A stretch of DNA of 55,083 nucleotides from positions 1 through 55,083 of the forward strand of contig NZ_JAJOYU010000028.1 of NCBI RefSeq assembly GCF_021290985.1, in the 5' to 3' direction. This stretch comes from Rheinheimera soli. GTDB lineage: Bacteria > Pseudomonadota > Gammaproteobacteria > Enterobacterales > Alteromonadaceae. Shown here piece by piece: positions 26,831 through 34,812 of this stretch. Each line of letters starts with the position of its first letter. Position 1 is the stretch's first letter. The notes below the pieces were generated by a model. That model had not been told where the DNA came from, made no database searches, and saw only the letters and a program-made list of their open reading frames with translations. The position numbers and the translations under genes were made by a program.

Positions 26831-28261
26831 TTAAGCAATCAAGATAAAACCAATAAATGCCAAAGTGGCAGCTATTAAGGTGTAAGGCAGCTGAGTTACA
26901 GCGTGCGATACCAGATTACAGCCTGAACCCTGAGCAGCTAATACAGTAGAGTCACTGTAGAAACAGGCCTGGCTGCCAAAAGAGCTGGCCGATAACAGCG
27001 CACCAATAACCAACGGAATATCTGCTTCTACTGCATAAGCCAAAGGCATCACAATAGGAATAGATACCGCAAAAATACCCCATGAAGAGCCTGTCGCAAA
27101 AGACAACACAGCCATAGCTAAAAACACAATGGCTGGTAGCATTTGTGCCGTCATATAAGGGGTCAGGTTTTCAATCACATACTGCGGCAGCAATAACTTG
27201 TCGCAGACATCTTTAAAGATAAAAGCGGCAATCACAGTACAAATGGCTGGCAGCATGGTTTTAAAACCATTCATCATGACTTCCATCATATCGCCTAAAG
27301 ACATCAGGCGCTGATAGCTGTAAAACACAATAGTCAGCACTAAAGTCACCAACAGGCCTTTAAGAACATCTATATCAAAGTAGATGGTAAAGCCAATCAG
27401 CATCAGCATTGGCACTATAAAGTTACGCAGTTTGCCTTGCTTATTGCTGTCTTCAAATTCCTGTTCCATGGCATGCACAGCATACTGATCACCTGCTGGT
27501 ACATTCTGGCCTTGCACATGGTGGTGACTGGCTGAAGCTTCGACACTCACTTCTGGCAGCGCATCTAAAGGGGTACCATTTTGCGCAGCAAGTTCAGCCT
27601 TTTTCATAGGGCCTATAGTAGGCATTATTTTTAAGGTCACCAGCAACACCATAGTGACAGCTAGCCATGGATACAGCATGTAAGGAATGGCTTGCATATA
27701 GACTTCCACGCCTTGCCCGGCCTCAGCCACTTTGTTGTTTTCCAGTAAACCGCCAAAAAAGATGGCCCAGGTGGAAATAGGAATGATGACGCAAATAGGG
27801 GCAGCGGTAGAGTCGACTATATAAGCCAGCATCTGACGGGAGATTTTATATTTGTCGGTGACTCTTTTCATCGCTTCACCCACGCTTAAAGCATTGAGAT
27901 AATCGTCGATAAAAATAATACAGCCTAAAACAAAGGTCATAAACATGGAGGAGCGTGGGCCTGTGGCCAGCTTTGAAGCCGAACGGCCAAAAGCTACAGC
28001 ACCACCAGTGTGGATCAGTAAACCAATCAGTGAACCAAAACCACCACACACCAGAATCAACCAGCCAATGGTTTCATCTTGCATTACGCTGGTAGAAATT
28101 TCAGCGAAGGTATTCAGTAACTCAAAAGGTTGAGTTGGGAACAGCATCAGCAAACCTGCAACAGCACCCACAACCAGCGACAAAATAGGTCGCTTCAGCC
28201 AGATGGCAACAGCCATCACAACAACTGGTGGGATCAAACTAATGGCACTTGGTGAATCCAT
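26831..28261 (-). CDS. NhaC-family Na+/H+ antiporter
   Basis: 476 residues with about 11-12 transmembrane segments. NhaC-family features include FIDDYLNALSVGEAMKRVTDKYKISRQMLAYIVDSTAAPICVIIPISTWA (about 118-165) and FATGSSWGIFAVSIPIVMPLA followed by ASSFGSQACFYSDSTVLAAQGSGC. It exchanges Na+ (or an organic cation or acid) for protons at the inner membrane. A His/Asp-rich cytoplasmic loop (ASHHHVQGQ, about 245) is the least conserved part. The start has AAGGAACCCTTTA just upstream. Confidence 0.88.
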   Translation of the reverse strand: MDSPSAISLIPPVVVMAVAIWLKRPILSLVVGAVAGLLMLFPTQPFELLNTFAEISTSVMQDETIGWLILVCGGFGSLIGLLIHTGGAVAFGRSASKLATGPRSSMFMTFVLGCIIFIDDYLNALSVGEAMKRVTDKYKISRQMLAYIVDSTAAPICVIIPISTWAIFFGGLLENNKVAEAGQGVEVYMQAIPYMLYPWLAVTMVLLVTLKIMPTIGPMKKAELAAQNGTPLDALPEVSVEASASHHHVQGQNVPAGDQYAVHAMEQEFEDSNKQGKLRNFIVPMLMLIGFTIYFDIDVLKGLLVTLVLTIVFYSYQRLMSLGDMMEVMMNGFKTMLPAICTVIAAFIFKDVCDKLLLPQYVIENLTPYMTAQMLPAIVFLAMAVLSFATGSSWGIFAVSIPIVMPLAYAVEADIPLVIGALLSASSFGSQACFYSDSTVLAAQGSGCNLVSHAVTQLPYTLIAATLAFIGFILIA

Positions 28262-28544
28262 TAAAGGGTTCCTTCACAAAGCCTGGCAATGCCAGAAAAA
28301 TAAAAGCCAACCGCAGTAGCATAGCTTATTTGCTTACGTACGGAGTGTTTGGGGTTGAGCTGCCAGAGCCCGGGACTGAAAGTGATTGCTTATGGCGCAA
28401 TTTCATCAGATCAGGGTAAACAACAGAATGAATTTACACGGGTTAAATTCAGGCGCGCAATAATAACAAAAAAAATGTTTTGCACAATATTTGTCTGAAG
28501 ATGAAATTCAGGCGGGGATTTAGTTTAACTATTTGAATTTCATT
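28262..28544. other. Intergenic between the antiporter and a small exported protein
   Basis: No gene is visible. The sequence AAATTCAGGCG occurs twice about 59 bases apart (near 28445 and 28504). The right-hand edge is the terminator of the next gene. Confidence 0.4.
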
Positions 28545-28575
28545 AAAAAATCACTGCCGCGGCTAGCGGCAGTGA
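28545..28575 (-). terminator. Terminator of the small periplasmic protein gene
   Basis: TCACTGCCGC (28551-28560) and GCGGCAGTGA (28566-28575) form a perfect 10-bp stem, followed by TTTTTT on the minus strand. Confidence 0.92.
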
Positions 28576-28583
28576 GCAGAAAA

Positions 28584-28985
28584 TTATTTAGCCTGAGTGA
28601 TCAGTTCTAACTTATCTAACACATCGGCCTTGAAGCTTAATTGCACAGACTTTTGTGCCGCTTCCTGAGTTTTTACTAATTCTGTTAAAGTTGGGTAGCT
28701 GGCTGACAATAAAGTCACATCGTAAACCCAAAAAGTTTTACCGTCTTTTTCTGTTTTGCTTGCTGGTTCACCCAGTTTTTCAGCAATAGCAGCCTGAGTA
28801 GATTTACCTTCAGTTAAACCTAAAGCTGTGCGAACTGACGTGTTTAAAGCCGCAGTTTTAACGCTTTCTTTGGTATCGTTTAGTGCACTACCTACACCGC
28901 CTTTAACAGCATTTAACCAATCAGCCTGAGCTGGAACTGCAGTCACTACTAAGGCAACGAATAAGGCGCTTAACTTTAATTTCAT
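28584..28985 (-). CDS. Small exported protein with a BamE/SmpA-like region
   Basis: 133 residues with a clear signal peptide (MKLKLSALFVALVVTAVPAQA, cleaved before DWLN). The segment TQAAIAEKLGEPASKTEKDGKTFWVYDVT resembles the repeat of the BamE/SmpA fold (conserved GEP and W-Y), so a small periplasmic or outer-membrane-associated domain is likely. It lacks a lipobox cysteine, unlike BamE itself. The function is unknown. It is monocistronic with its own terminator. Confidence 0.7.
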   Translation of the reverse strand: MKLKLSALFVALVVTAVPAQADWLNAVKGGVGSALNDTKESVKTAALNTSVRTALGLTEGKSTQAAIAEKLGEPASKTEKDGKTFWVYDVTLLSASYPTLTELVKTQEAAQKSVQLSFKADVLDKLELITQAK

Positions 28986-29155
28986 CTTGTCTCTTCCATT
29001 TGAGAATTAATCAGGGAACCTGCAACCTCGATGCTGCAGGCGGCGCGGATGGTATAGCAGATTGAGCTTCAGTCCAAGTTTTTTACCAGAACTTTACATA
29101 ATTTTGCGATGGACTGAAGATAAAACTGACGCCATTCGTGAAAAAAAGCACAAAA

Positions 29156-29169
29156 ACTAAAGAATTAGT
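29156..29169. promoter_or_regulatory. BlaI-type operator 1
   Basis: ACTAA-AGAA-TTAGT is a dyad immediately upstream of and touching the -35 box (TTGAAG, 29169-29174) of the blaI promoter. An inverted copy lies 45 bases downstream. Confidence 0.7.
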
Positions 29170-29197
29170 TGAAGTATGAAAAATGTTCAGCTAGATT
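29169..29197 (+). promoter_or_regulatory. Promoter of the blaI-blaR1-hydrolase operon
   Basis: TTGAAG (29169-29174) and TAGATT (29192-29197) have 17-base spacing, and are bracketed by the two ACTAA dyads. A repressor bound at both would block RNA polymerase. Confidence 0.65.
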
Positions 29198-29200
29198 AAA

Positions 29201-29214
29201 ACTAATTCTTTAGT
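29201..29214. promoter_or_regulatory. BlaI-type operator 2
   Basis: ACTAA-TTCT-TTAGT is the exact inverted counterpart of operator 1, starting three bases after the -10 box. A partial third half (ATTCTTTA) follows near 29219. Confidence 0.7.
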
Positions 29215-29240
29215 AGATGATTCTTTAATGGGTAACAGGC

Positions 29241-29639
29241 ATGGCAAGAGCAAAATCCCTCGAGCTTACAAGTGCAGAGCAAAAAATCATGCAGGTGTTA
29301 TGGCAACATGGCCCTTGTTCAGTGAAAGACATTACGGCAGAGCTAAGCAAAGAGTCTGCGGTGGCTTACACTACAGTGCAAACTTTATGTCGTATTCTGT
29401 TTGATAAAAGCCATGTTGACTGTGAGAAGCAAGGCAAAGCTTTTATTTATCAGGCGACTACAGTGCAGCAGGAAGCCCGCAGTCAGGCCTTAAGTACACT
29501 GCTGCAGCGTTTTTTTGGCGGCTCTCCGGCTTTGCTGGCACAACATCTGATAGAGCAACAAGAGTTAGCGCCAGAACTTGTTGATGAATTACAGGCGCAA
29601 ATTAACGCTCACTCAGGTAAGGCAGCACAGGGAGACTGA
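29241..29639 (+). CDS. BlaI/MecI/CopY-family transcriptional repressor
   Basis: 132 residues. A winged-helix N-terminus (LTSAEQKIMQVLWQHGPCSV, then VAYTTVQTLCRILFDKSHVDCEKQGKAFIYQAT) is followed by the family dimerisation helix LLQRFFGGSPALLAQHL. Such repressors are cleaved or released when a membrane M56 protease senses a signal. The gene for that protease starts two bases after its stop. Two ACTAA-N4-TTAGT dyads flank its own promoter, so autoregulation is likely. Confidence 0.92.
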   Translation: MARAKSLELTSAEQKIMQVLWQHGPCSVKDITAELSKESAVAYTTVQTLCRILFDKSHVDCEKQGKAFIYQATTVQQEARSQALSTLLQRFFGGSPALLAQHLIEQQELAPELVDELQAQINAHSGKAAQGD

Positions 29640-29641
29640 TC

Positions 29642-31174
29642 ATGCTGGAATTTAGCTGGTTGTTGTTTTATCTGGTTTTACATCTGCTATTGGCCCTGGT
29701 GACGATGCCATGGCTGTATTGGCTTGGCCAAAGCTCATGGCGGCCAAAACCGCAGTGGATGTTGCGCTTGTGGACCGCAGTGGCGGTGCTGTTGTTTGTA
29801 TTGCCCGCTGTTGTATTAAGTGAAGGCACTGAACAGGGAGCGCCGCAGCACTGGTTTAACGCTGACATCTCTGTTTTACAGCAACAGCTTCAGTTACCAG
29901 AAGCCACAGCAGCTGCAGAGATCGAACCGGCTTTAACTCAGCGCTGGGATTTGGCACCACAGCTGTTTTATTTATTTGTCCCTCCAGCCTGGTGGTTATT
30001 GCTTGTGCCTTTGGGCTGCTGCTGGCAACTAGGGCGATTCAGCCAAAGTTACAGAGCGAGCCGCAAGTTATGGCTAGAGGCAAAACCTCTGAACTTGCCA
30101 AATATCACCAACCACAAGCCAGCACTGTATCAGCACTCTGCCATTGGTAGCGCTATGCTGGTGGGACTGCGTCAGCCTCGAATTATCCTTCCTGCATTAT
30201 GGTTACAGAGTTTGTCTGAAGAGCAGTTGCAGCATGTGATTGCTCATGAGCGTATGCATTGGCGTCGATGCGATCTGGCGGCTTTTTATCTGCAACAATT
30301 ATGTGCGGTGTTGTGCTGGTGGAGCCCGGTCTGGGGCTTAATCTGTCGGCAACTTAATAAATACCGTGAATTAAGTTGTGATGCTGCTGTAACGGCGCAA
30401 TTAACGCAGCCACATCGTTATGCCCAAACCTTGCTTGATTGCAGCAAAACCTATCAGGCTGCGCAGCCTCTATTACTTGCTATGCCATGGCAGCAGCAAC
30501 CTTTGTTAGCGCAGCGGATCCGTCTTGTGCTGCAAGGTTCTGCAGGCAAAATCACACCACAAAGTTGTGCTTTGCTAATGGCGTTATCTTTGTCTGTGGC
30601 CGCCACTCTGGTTTTGGCACAACGCGCTCAGGTGGCCCGTTTGCCTGCTGAATATGCTCAGGTTAGCCTGACTGAACTGACGCAACTGCAACAATTACTG
30701 CAAAAAGTGCGGCAGCGGGATTTAGCCGAAGTGCGCCAACTACTTGCTTTGGGTTATCCGTTAAATGCGGCTATGCCGGGTGAGGGCACTGCTTTAATGC
30801 TGGCCGTGCGCTCTGGCGATAAAGCCATGGTTGAATTGTTGCTTGCTGCTGGTGCTGATGTAAACCAAAGCAGCAGACGTGATGGCAACCCACTGATTAT
30901 CGCAGCCCAGCTTGGCAATCTGGAGTTAGCTAAGCTGCTGGTTCAGGCCGGGGCGAATGTGAATGCCATAGTGCTGGCGGATGAAACGCCACTAATTAAC
31001 GCCAGTTATATTGGCGATCTGGCAATGGTGCAGTATCTGGTTGAGCAAGGCGCCAGGGTTAATCTGAAAGTGGAAGCGACCTTAATGGATAGAAGTGAAC
31101 TACGCTCGCCACTCAGCAGGGCTTCTACTGCCGAAGTCAGGGCTTATCTGTTGCAGCAGGGGGCAACCCCCTAG
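29642..31174 (+). CDS. M56 (BlaR1-type) membrane metalloprotease fused to ankyrin repeats
   Basis: 510 residues. Two N-terminal transmembrane segments, a third at about 108-130, then the M56 peptidase domain with the zinc motif His202-Glu-Arg-Met-His206 (VIAHERMHW). A further membrane segment lies at about 315-333. In BlaR1 the next domain would be a penicillin-binding sensor. Here it is replaced by at least three ankyrin repeats (about 375-490, for example TALMLAVRSGDKAMVELLLAAGADVN). These should lie outside the membrane and sense an unknown ligand or protein. It is co-transcribed with the BlaI-type repressor, its probable substrate. Confidence 0.9.
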   Translation: MLEFSWLLFYLVLHLLLALVTMPWLYWLGQSSWRPKPQWMLRLWTAVAVLLFVLPAVVLSEGTEQGAPQHWFNADISVLQQQLQLPEATAAAEIEPALTQRWDLAPQLFYLFVPPAWWLLLVPLGCCWQLGRFSQSYRASRKLWLEAKPLNLPNITNHKPALYQHSAIGSAMLVGLRQPRIILPALWLQSLSEEQLQHVIAHERMHWRRCDLAAFYLQQLCAVLCWWSPVWGLICRQLNKYRELSCDAAVTAQLTQPHRYAQTLLDCSKTYQAAQPLLLAMPWQQQPLLAQRIRLVLQGSAGKITPQSCALLMALSLSVAATLVLAQRAQVARLPAEYAQVSLTELTQLQQLLQKVRQRDLAEVRQLLALGYPLNAAMPGEGTALMLAVRSGDKAMVELLLAAGADVNQSSRRDGNPLIIAAQLGNLELAKLLVQAGANVNAIVLADETPLINASYIGDLAMVQYLVEQGARVNLKVEATLMDRSELRSPLSRASTAEVRAYLLQQGATP

Positions 31175-31225
31175 AACAAAACTGCTTTTAATTAAAGACT
31201 CAGAATTTCGGGCCTTGTATGCCCG

Positions 31226-31243
31226 TGGGCGAAGCTTTGCCCA
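31226..31243. repeat. Near-palindrome between the M56 peptidase and hydrolase genes
   Basis: TGGGCGAAGCTTTGCCCA is an 18-base inverted repeat with one mismatched pair, followed by AAAA. It may be a weak hairpin modulating readthrough into the hydrolase gene. Confidence 0.4.
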
Positions 31244-31280
31244 AAACCATGGAAAATGATAAAACTAAAGGACATAACCA

Positions 31281-32546
31281 ATGAAAAAAAGACTAATAGG
31301 TGCGGCAGTTGTGTTGCTGGCTGGGGCTGCAGTGGCATGGGATCAGTTGTCTGGCTGGACAGATTTATCGACAAAGTTGTCAACCGGGGTACCAGAGCAG
31401 ACAAAAGTGTATCAACCAGAGTTTCAGGCCTCTGCAGAACAAGCCATAACTGCACTGAAGCAAAGTCAGCAGCAAGGCCAGTTTCCGGCTTTGACGGCTG
31501 CTGTAGCATGGCGTAGCCAGTTGTTATGGGCCGGAGCTGTGGGTTATGCCGATCTTGAAAGTCAAAAGCCAGCCAGTATTGAAAGTCAGTTTCGTATTGG
31601 CAGCACCTCAAAGGCGGTGACCGCCACTGCATTAGCCAGAGCCATGGCTGCTGGCGTTATAGAGTTGGATGCGCCAATCAGCCGCTATAAAACCGATCTG
31701 CCTAATTCGCAGTGGCAGGATTTAACTTTACGGCAACTAATGTCACACACAGCCGGTTTTCCTGGCTATAAAGAAAACACCGACTGGATTGGTGCGGTAC
31801 ACACTTTATTAAAACAAGCTGAGTTTCATGATGTGCATGATGCTCTGAGCTTATTTGATGAAAGTAAACTGCTGTATCCGGCAGGCACAGATTTTCATTA
31901 CAGCTCTTTTGATGTCAATCTGGCCAGTGCTGTTTTGCAAAGTGCGGTACAGGCACCATTTTTACAGTATTTGGATACGCAAGTCAGTCAGCCACTTGGA
32001 TTGCTTTCTCTGGCCGCTGCTGAGCTGCCATCGCCCCATCAGGTCAGCTTTTACACGACCCGTGATGGTTATGCCAAAAAACACAGAGAGGTGAATTTAA
32101 GCCAAAGATGGGCAGGCGGTGGCATGGCAGCTAGTTCAGTCGATTTAGCAGTGTTAGGCTCAGCCTGGTTTAACTCAGACTTTATTCCCGCGGCAGTACA
32201 GCAGCAGTTCTGGACACCACAAAAATTGCGCAATGGTGAAGTCAACGAGCAGTTTTATGCCTTGGGTTGGCGCAATTTTTCGCAAAAACATATGTTTTGT
32301 GACAAAGAGAATCCGCTGAGCCGCAGCGTCAGTTTTGTGCACCATGGTGGTGTGTCCAGCGGTGCTCAAAGCTGGTTAGTTATTTATCCGGAGTTGCAGC
32401 TGGTGGTGGCGATGAACACTAATACAGTCAAAGAGAACTACTGCGATTTTGCCAGACAAGCCGCTTTGATCACCCGACCATTTTTACAGCAGATTGCTCC
32501 GGACTGGTTATTGTCTGCCAAGCCGCAGGACAGCGACAAAGGCTAA
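31281..32546 (+). CDS. Serine hydrolase of the beta-lactamase/penicillin-binding-protein family (class C type)
   Basis: 421 residues with an N-terminal signal anchor (about 5-20). The catalytic SxxK is Ser108-Thr-Ser-Lys111 (RIGSTSKAVT), followed by a Tyr-Ser-Ser motif (FHYSSFDVN) in place of YxN and HHGG (KTG-like) near the end. It could hydrolyse beta-lactams, D-Ala peptides or esters. Position directly after a BlaI-BlaR1-type pair suggests an inducible cell-wall-stress or beta-lactam response. Since the sensor is ankyrin-based, the inducer may not be a beta-lactam. Confidence 0.88.
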   Translation: MKKRLIGAAVVLLAGAAVAWDQLSGWTDLSTKLSTGVPEQTKVYQPEFQASAEQAITALKQSQQQGQFPALTAAVAWRSQLLWAGAVGYADLESQKPASIESQFRIGSTSKAVTATALARAMAAGVIELDAPISRYKTDLPNSQWQDLTLRQLMSHTAGFPGYKENTDWIGAVHTLLKQAEFHDVHDALSLFDESKLLYPAGTDFHYSSFDVNLASAVLQSAVQAPFLQYLDTQVSQPLGLLSLAAAELPSPHQVSFYTTRDGYAKKHREVNLSQRWAGGGMAASSVDLAVLGSAWFNSDFIPAAVQQQFWTPQKLRNGEVNEQFYALGWRNFSQKHMFCDKENPLSRSVSFVHHGGVSSGAQSWLVIYPELQLVVAMNTNTVKENYCDFARQAALITRPFLQQIAPDWLLSAKPQDSDKG

Positions 32547-32646
32547 ACCGCTCGTTAAATCATAGCTGCTTTGTTCTGTATCAATGTGCTTTGCCAAAGG
32601 CAGGCATAAAGTGATGAATCAAAGTGGTGCATCAGAGGGGGCAGCT

Positions 32647-32823
32647 ATGAGTTGGATAGTGCGGGCTTTATTATTTATCAGCGGCGTAATTACCAGCTGG
32701 TTTGTCTCAGTGGAGGCCAGTAACTACATTGTTTATCAACTGGTGATTGCGGTTTTCCTGATCACTTTATGTGCTGTGGCTTTGGTGTATCTGCCTGTTT
32801 TTTTGCGACGTTTAAGGGCTTAA
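32647..32823 (+). CDS. Small two-helix membrane protein
   Basis: 58 residues with two hydrophobic helices (LLFISGVITSWFVS and QLVIAVFLITLCAVALVYL) and a basic C-terminal tail. The ATG at 32647 is preferred over upstream ATGs (32584, 32614) because of the GAGGGGGCAGCT ribosome-binding site. Its 3' end overlaps the convergent MFS gene by 62 bases. It may be the last gene of the blaI operon. Function unknown. Confidence 0.55.
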   Translation: MSWIVRALLFISGVITSWFVSVEASNYIVYQLVIAVFLITLCAVALVYLPVFLRRLRA

Positions 32824-34093
32824 GGCAGAGTGGGCTTGATGGGAGTGCAGTCTGACACTGTGCTCGCCCGATATGCGCAGTGGTAGCCCAGAAAACAACA
32901 CCCACTATGCTGATGGTAGCGCCCAAAATACATACACCGTTCCAGCCCGCACGCTCGTATATCGCAGTGGAGGCAATAGCTCCGATGGCACTTCCGATAG
33001 AGTAGAAGAGCATGTAGCCAGCAACCAGTCGGCTATGTGCCTCAGGCCGAATGGCGAAGATCATGCTTTGGTTTGTAACGTGGACTGCCTGCACTGCCAG
33101 ATCTAGAATAACCACACCAATCACCAGTGCCAGTATTGAGGAATCAAGAAGGGCAATGAATCCCCAGGATATGAGCAACAACAGCAGAGATATTCCACTC
33201 GTCCATTGCCCAAGACCCCTATCGGCCAAAGGTCCAGCTCCGCTGGCAGCAAATACACCAGCCAGCCCTGCAAGACCAAACAGGCCGATTTGCGTGTGTG
33301 ACATAGCGTAAGGGGGCGCGCTGAGTGGCAGCACCAGCGCAGTCCAGAATGCACTGAAAGCGGCAAATAGTAGCAGAGCAAGAATGGCACGGATCCGTAA
33401 AATAGGCTCCTGCACAAACAATGTTAGCACCGAGCGAAGTAGTAATGGATAGGAAACCGAAGAGCGAGGAGCAGCCTCACGCGGCAAAATGCGATAAAGG
33501 ACTGCTGCCATAAGTAGGTTTGTTATGGCAGATGTCATGTAAACCGTGCGCCAGCCGCCAAGATCAGCAAGCACTCCAGACACGAAGCGGGCCAGCAACA
33601 GACCGACGACTATACCGCTTGTCACCATCCCTACCGTTTTTCCTCGTGTTGTTGGCGAGGCGAGCATTGCAGCATAAGCCACCAAAACCTGCACGACAAC
33701 AGCCAATAGTCCTACTGCGACCATGGCGATGAATAACATAGCTTCATTTCGGGTCGTCGCAACAACAGTCAGGGCTATAGCGGACAGCAACCCTTGAGCT
33801 ACGATCAGCTTGCGACGATCGAGAATGTCACCCAACGGTACGATAAACAGAAGCCCGCATGCATAACCGATTTGCGTCAACGTAATGATCAGGCCAATCA
33901 CAGAAGGAGCTATTCCGAAGTCGGCAGCCATGGTGTCCAGTAGGGGGTGTGCAAAGTAGATGTTGGCGACGCTTAGCCCGCTGGCTATTGCAAAGATAAT
34001 AGTCGTTCCCATCGAGATGCTACTGGTATTCGCTGGGACTGGCGGATCGCTGGGTTTTGTCGTTGAGTCATGGTCATTTATCTGGCTGTTCAT
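32762..34093 (-). CDS. Major facilitator superfamily transporter
   Basis: 443 residues with 12 transmembrane segments. The MFS A-motif lies between helices 2 and 3 (PLGDILDRRKLIV), with a related copy (GPLADRGLGQW) in the second half. It resembles drug or metabolite exporters of the DHA1 type. The divergent HxlR-family gene is the likely regulator. Its last 20 codons overlap the small membrane-protein gene on the other strand. Confidence 0.9.
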   Translation of the reverse strand: MNSQINDHDSTTKPSDPPVPANTSSISMGTTIIFAIASGLSVANIYFAHPLLDTMAADFGIAPSVIGLIITLTQIGYACGLLFIVPLGDILDRRKLIVAQGLLSAIALTVVATTRNEAMLFIAMVAVGLLAVVVQVLVAYAAMLASPTTRGKTVGMVTSGIVVGLLLARFVSGVLADLGGWRTVYMTSAITNLLMAAVLYRILPREAAPRSSVSYPLLLRSVLTLFVQEPILRIRAILALLLFAAFSAFWTALVLPLSAPPYAMSHTQIGLFGLAGLAGVFAASGAGPLADRGLGQWTSGISLLLLLISWGFIALLDSSILALVIGVVILDLAVQAVHVTNQSMIFAIRPEAHSRLVAGYMLFYSIGSAIGAIASTAIYERAGWNGVCILGATISIVGVVFWATTAHIGRAQCQTALPSSPLCLKPLNVAKKQADTPKPQHIK

Positions 34094-34130
34094 ACGATAT
34101 CCTGAAGCAATAAGATGTTACATGAAATGA

Positions 34131-34147
34131 AGTCTCATAATAAGACC
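34131..34147. promoter_or_regulatory. HxlR-type operator, upstream copy
   Basis: AGTCTCATAATAAGACC is an imperfect dyad related to the perfect one at 34165-34181, with the same AGTCT...AAGAC arms. It lies in the shared MFS/HxlR promoter region. Confidence 0.5.
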
Positions 34148-34164
34148 AGATTTTGAATAGATCT

Positions 34165-34181
34165 AGTCTTATTTTAAGACT
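34165..34181. promoter_or_regulatory. HxlR-type operator, perfect copy
   Basis: AGTCTTA-TTT-TAAGACT is a perfect 7-3-7 palindrome between the divergent MFS and HxlR genes, centred about 75 bases before the HxlR start. Confidence 0.65.
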
Positions 34182-34246
34182 TCATTTGCAGGGGTAATAA
34201 AGGACCGTATAATGAGGCAGTCAGGTGAACCAGAAAGGATAACTGA

Positions 34247-34705
34247 ATGAAGCGCAAGAACTTAAGTAAGGCTGAATGCCCTGTGGCACGCTCTCTGGAT
34301 GTGATAGGTGACTGGTGGTCGCTTCTGATCATACGAGACGTTCTCGACGGCATAAACCGCTTCAGTGCGCTTCAGAAGAATCTCGGTATTGCACGAAGCA
34401 TGTTGACTACTCGGTTGCAGGATCTGGTAGACCATGGAGTATTGGAGACTGCGCCAGCTTCTGACGGCACTGCTTATCAGGAATATGTTTTGACAGAGAT
34501 GGGGCATGGGCTTTTTCCTGTGATTGTCGCTTTGCGCCAGTGGGGCGAGGATAATCTCTACCAACCGGACGAGCAACACTCAGTGTTGGTCGAAACTCAG
34601 ACTGGCGAGCCTGTAACACGCCTTGAATTACGGTCTCGGGAGAACCGGGTTCTCGAATGGCGAGATACTACGATTAGGAAAGTATCGTCAGATTTGAAGC
34701 CGTAG
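34247..34705 (+). CDS. HxlR-family transcriptional regulator
   Basis: 152 residues. The HxlR winged helix is clear: CPVARSLDVIGDWWSLLIIRDVLDG (residues about 10-35, with the family cysteine), RFSALQKNLGIARSMLTTRLQDLVDHGVLE and YVLTEMGHGLFPVIVALRQWGE. The conserved N-terminal Cys can be redox- or electrophile-sensitive in this family. It is divergent from an MFS exporter with two dyads between, suggesting inducible control of export. AAAGGATAACTGA precedes the ATG. Confidence 0.92.
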   Translation: MKRKNLSKAECPVARSLDVIGDWWSLLIIRDVLDGINRFSALQKNLGIARSMLTTRLQDLVDHGVLETAPASDGTAYQEYVLTEMGHGLFPVIVALRQWGEDNLYQPDEQHSVLVETQTGEPVTRLELRSRENRVLEWRDTTIRKVSSDLKP

Positions 34706-34765
34706 AACCTAAAGTAAAAGCGCAGCGACGATGACTCGCAAGGCATTTTGCAGGACGAAAAATGT

Positions 34766-34791
34766 AAAAGGCGACCCGCAGGTCGCCTTTT
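34766..34791. terminator. Bidirectional terminator between hxlR-type gene and valS
   Basis: AAAAGGCGACC (34766-34776) and GGTCGCCTTTT (34781-34791) form a perfect 11-bp stem between two convergent genes. Confidence 0.88.
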
Positions 34792-34812
34792 GTCTTTCTA
34801 TGCAACTGGCAG

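Noticed and set aside
31192-31632. A 146-codon minus-strand frame
   Set aside because: It is antisense to the serine hydrolase start, with no start signal or domain.
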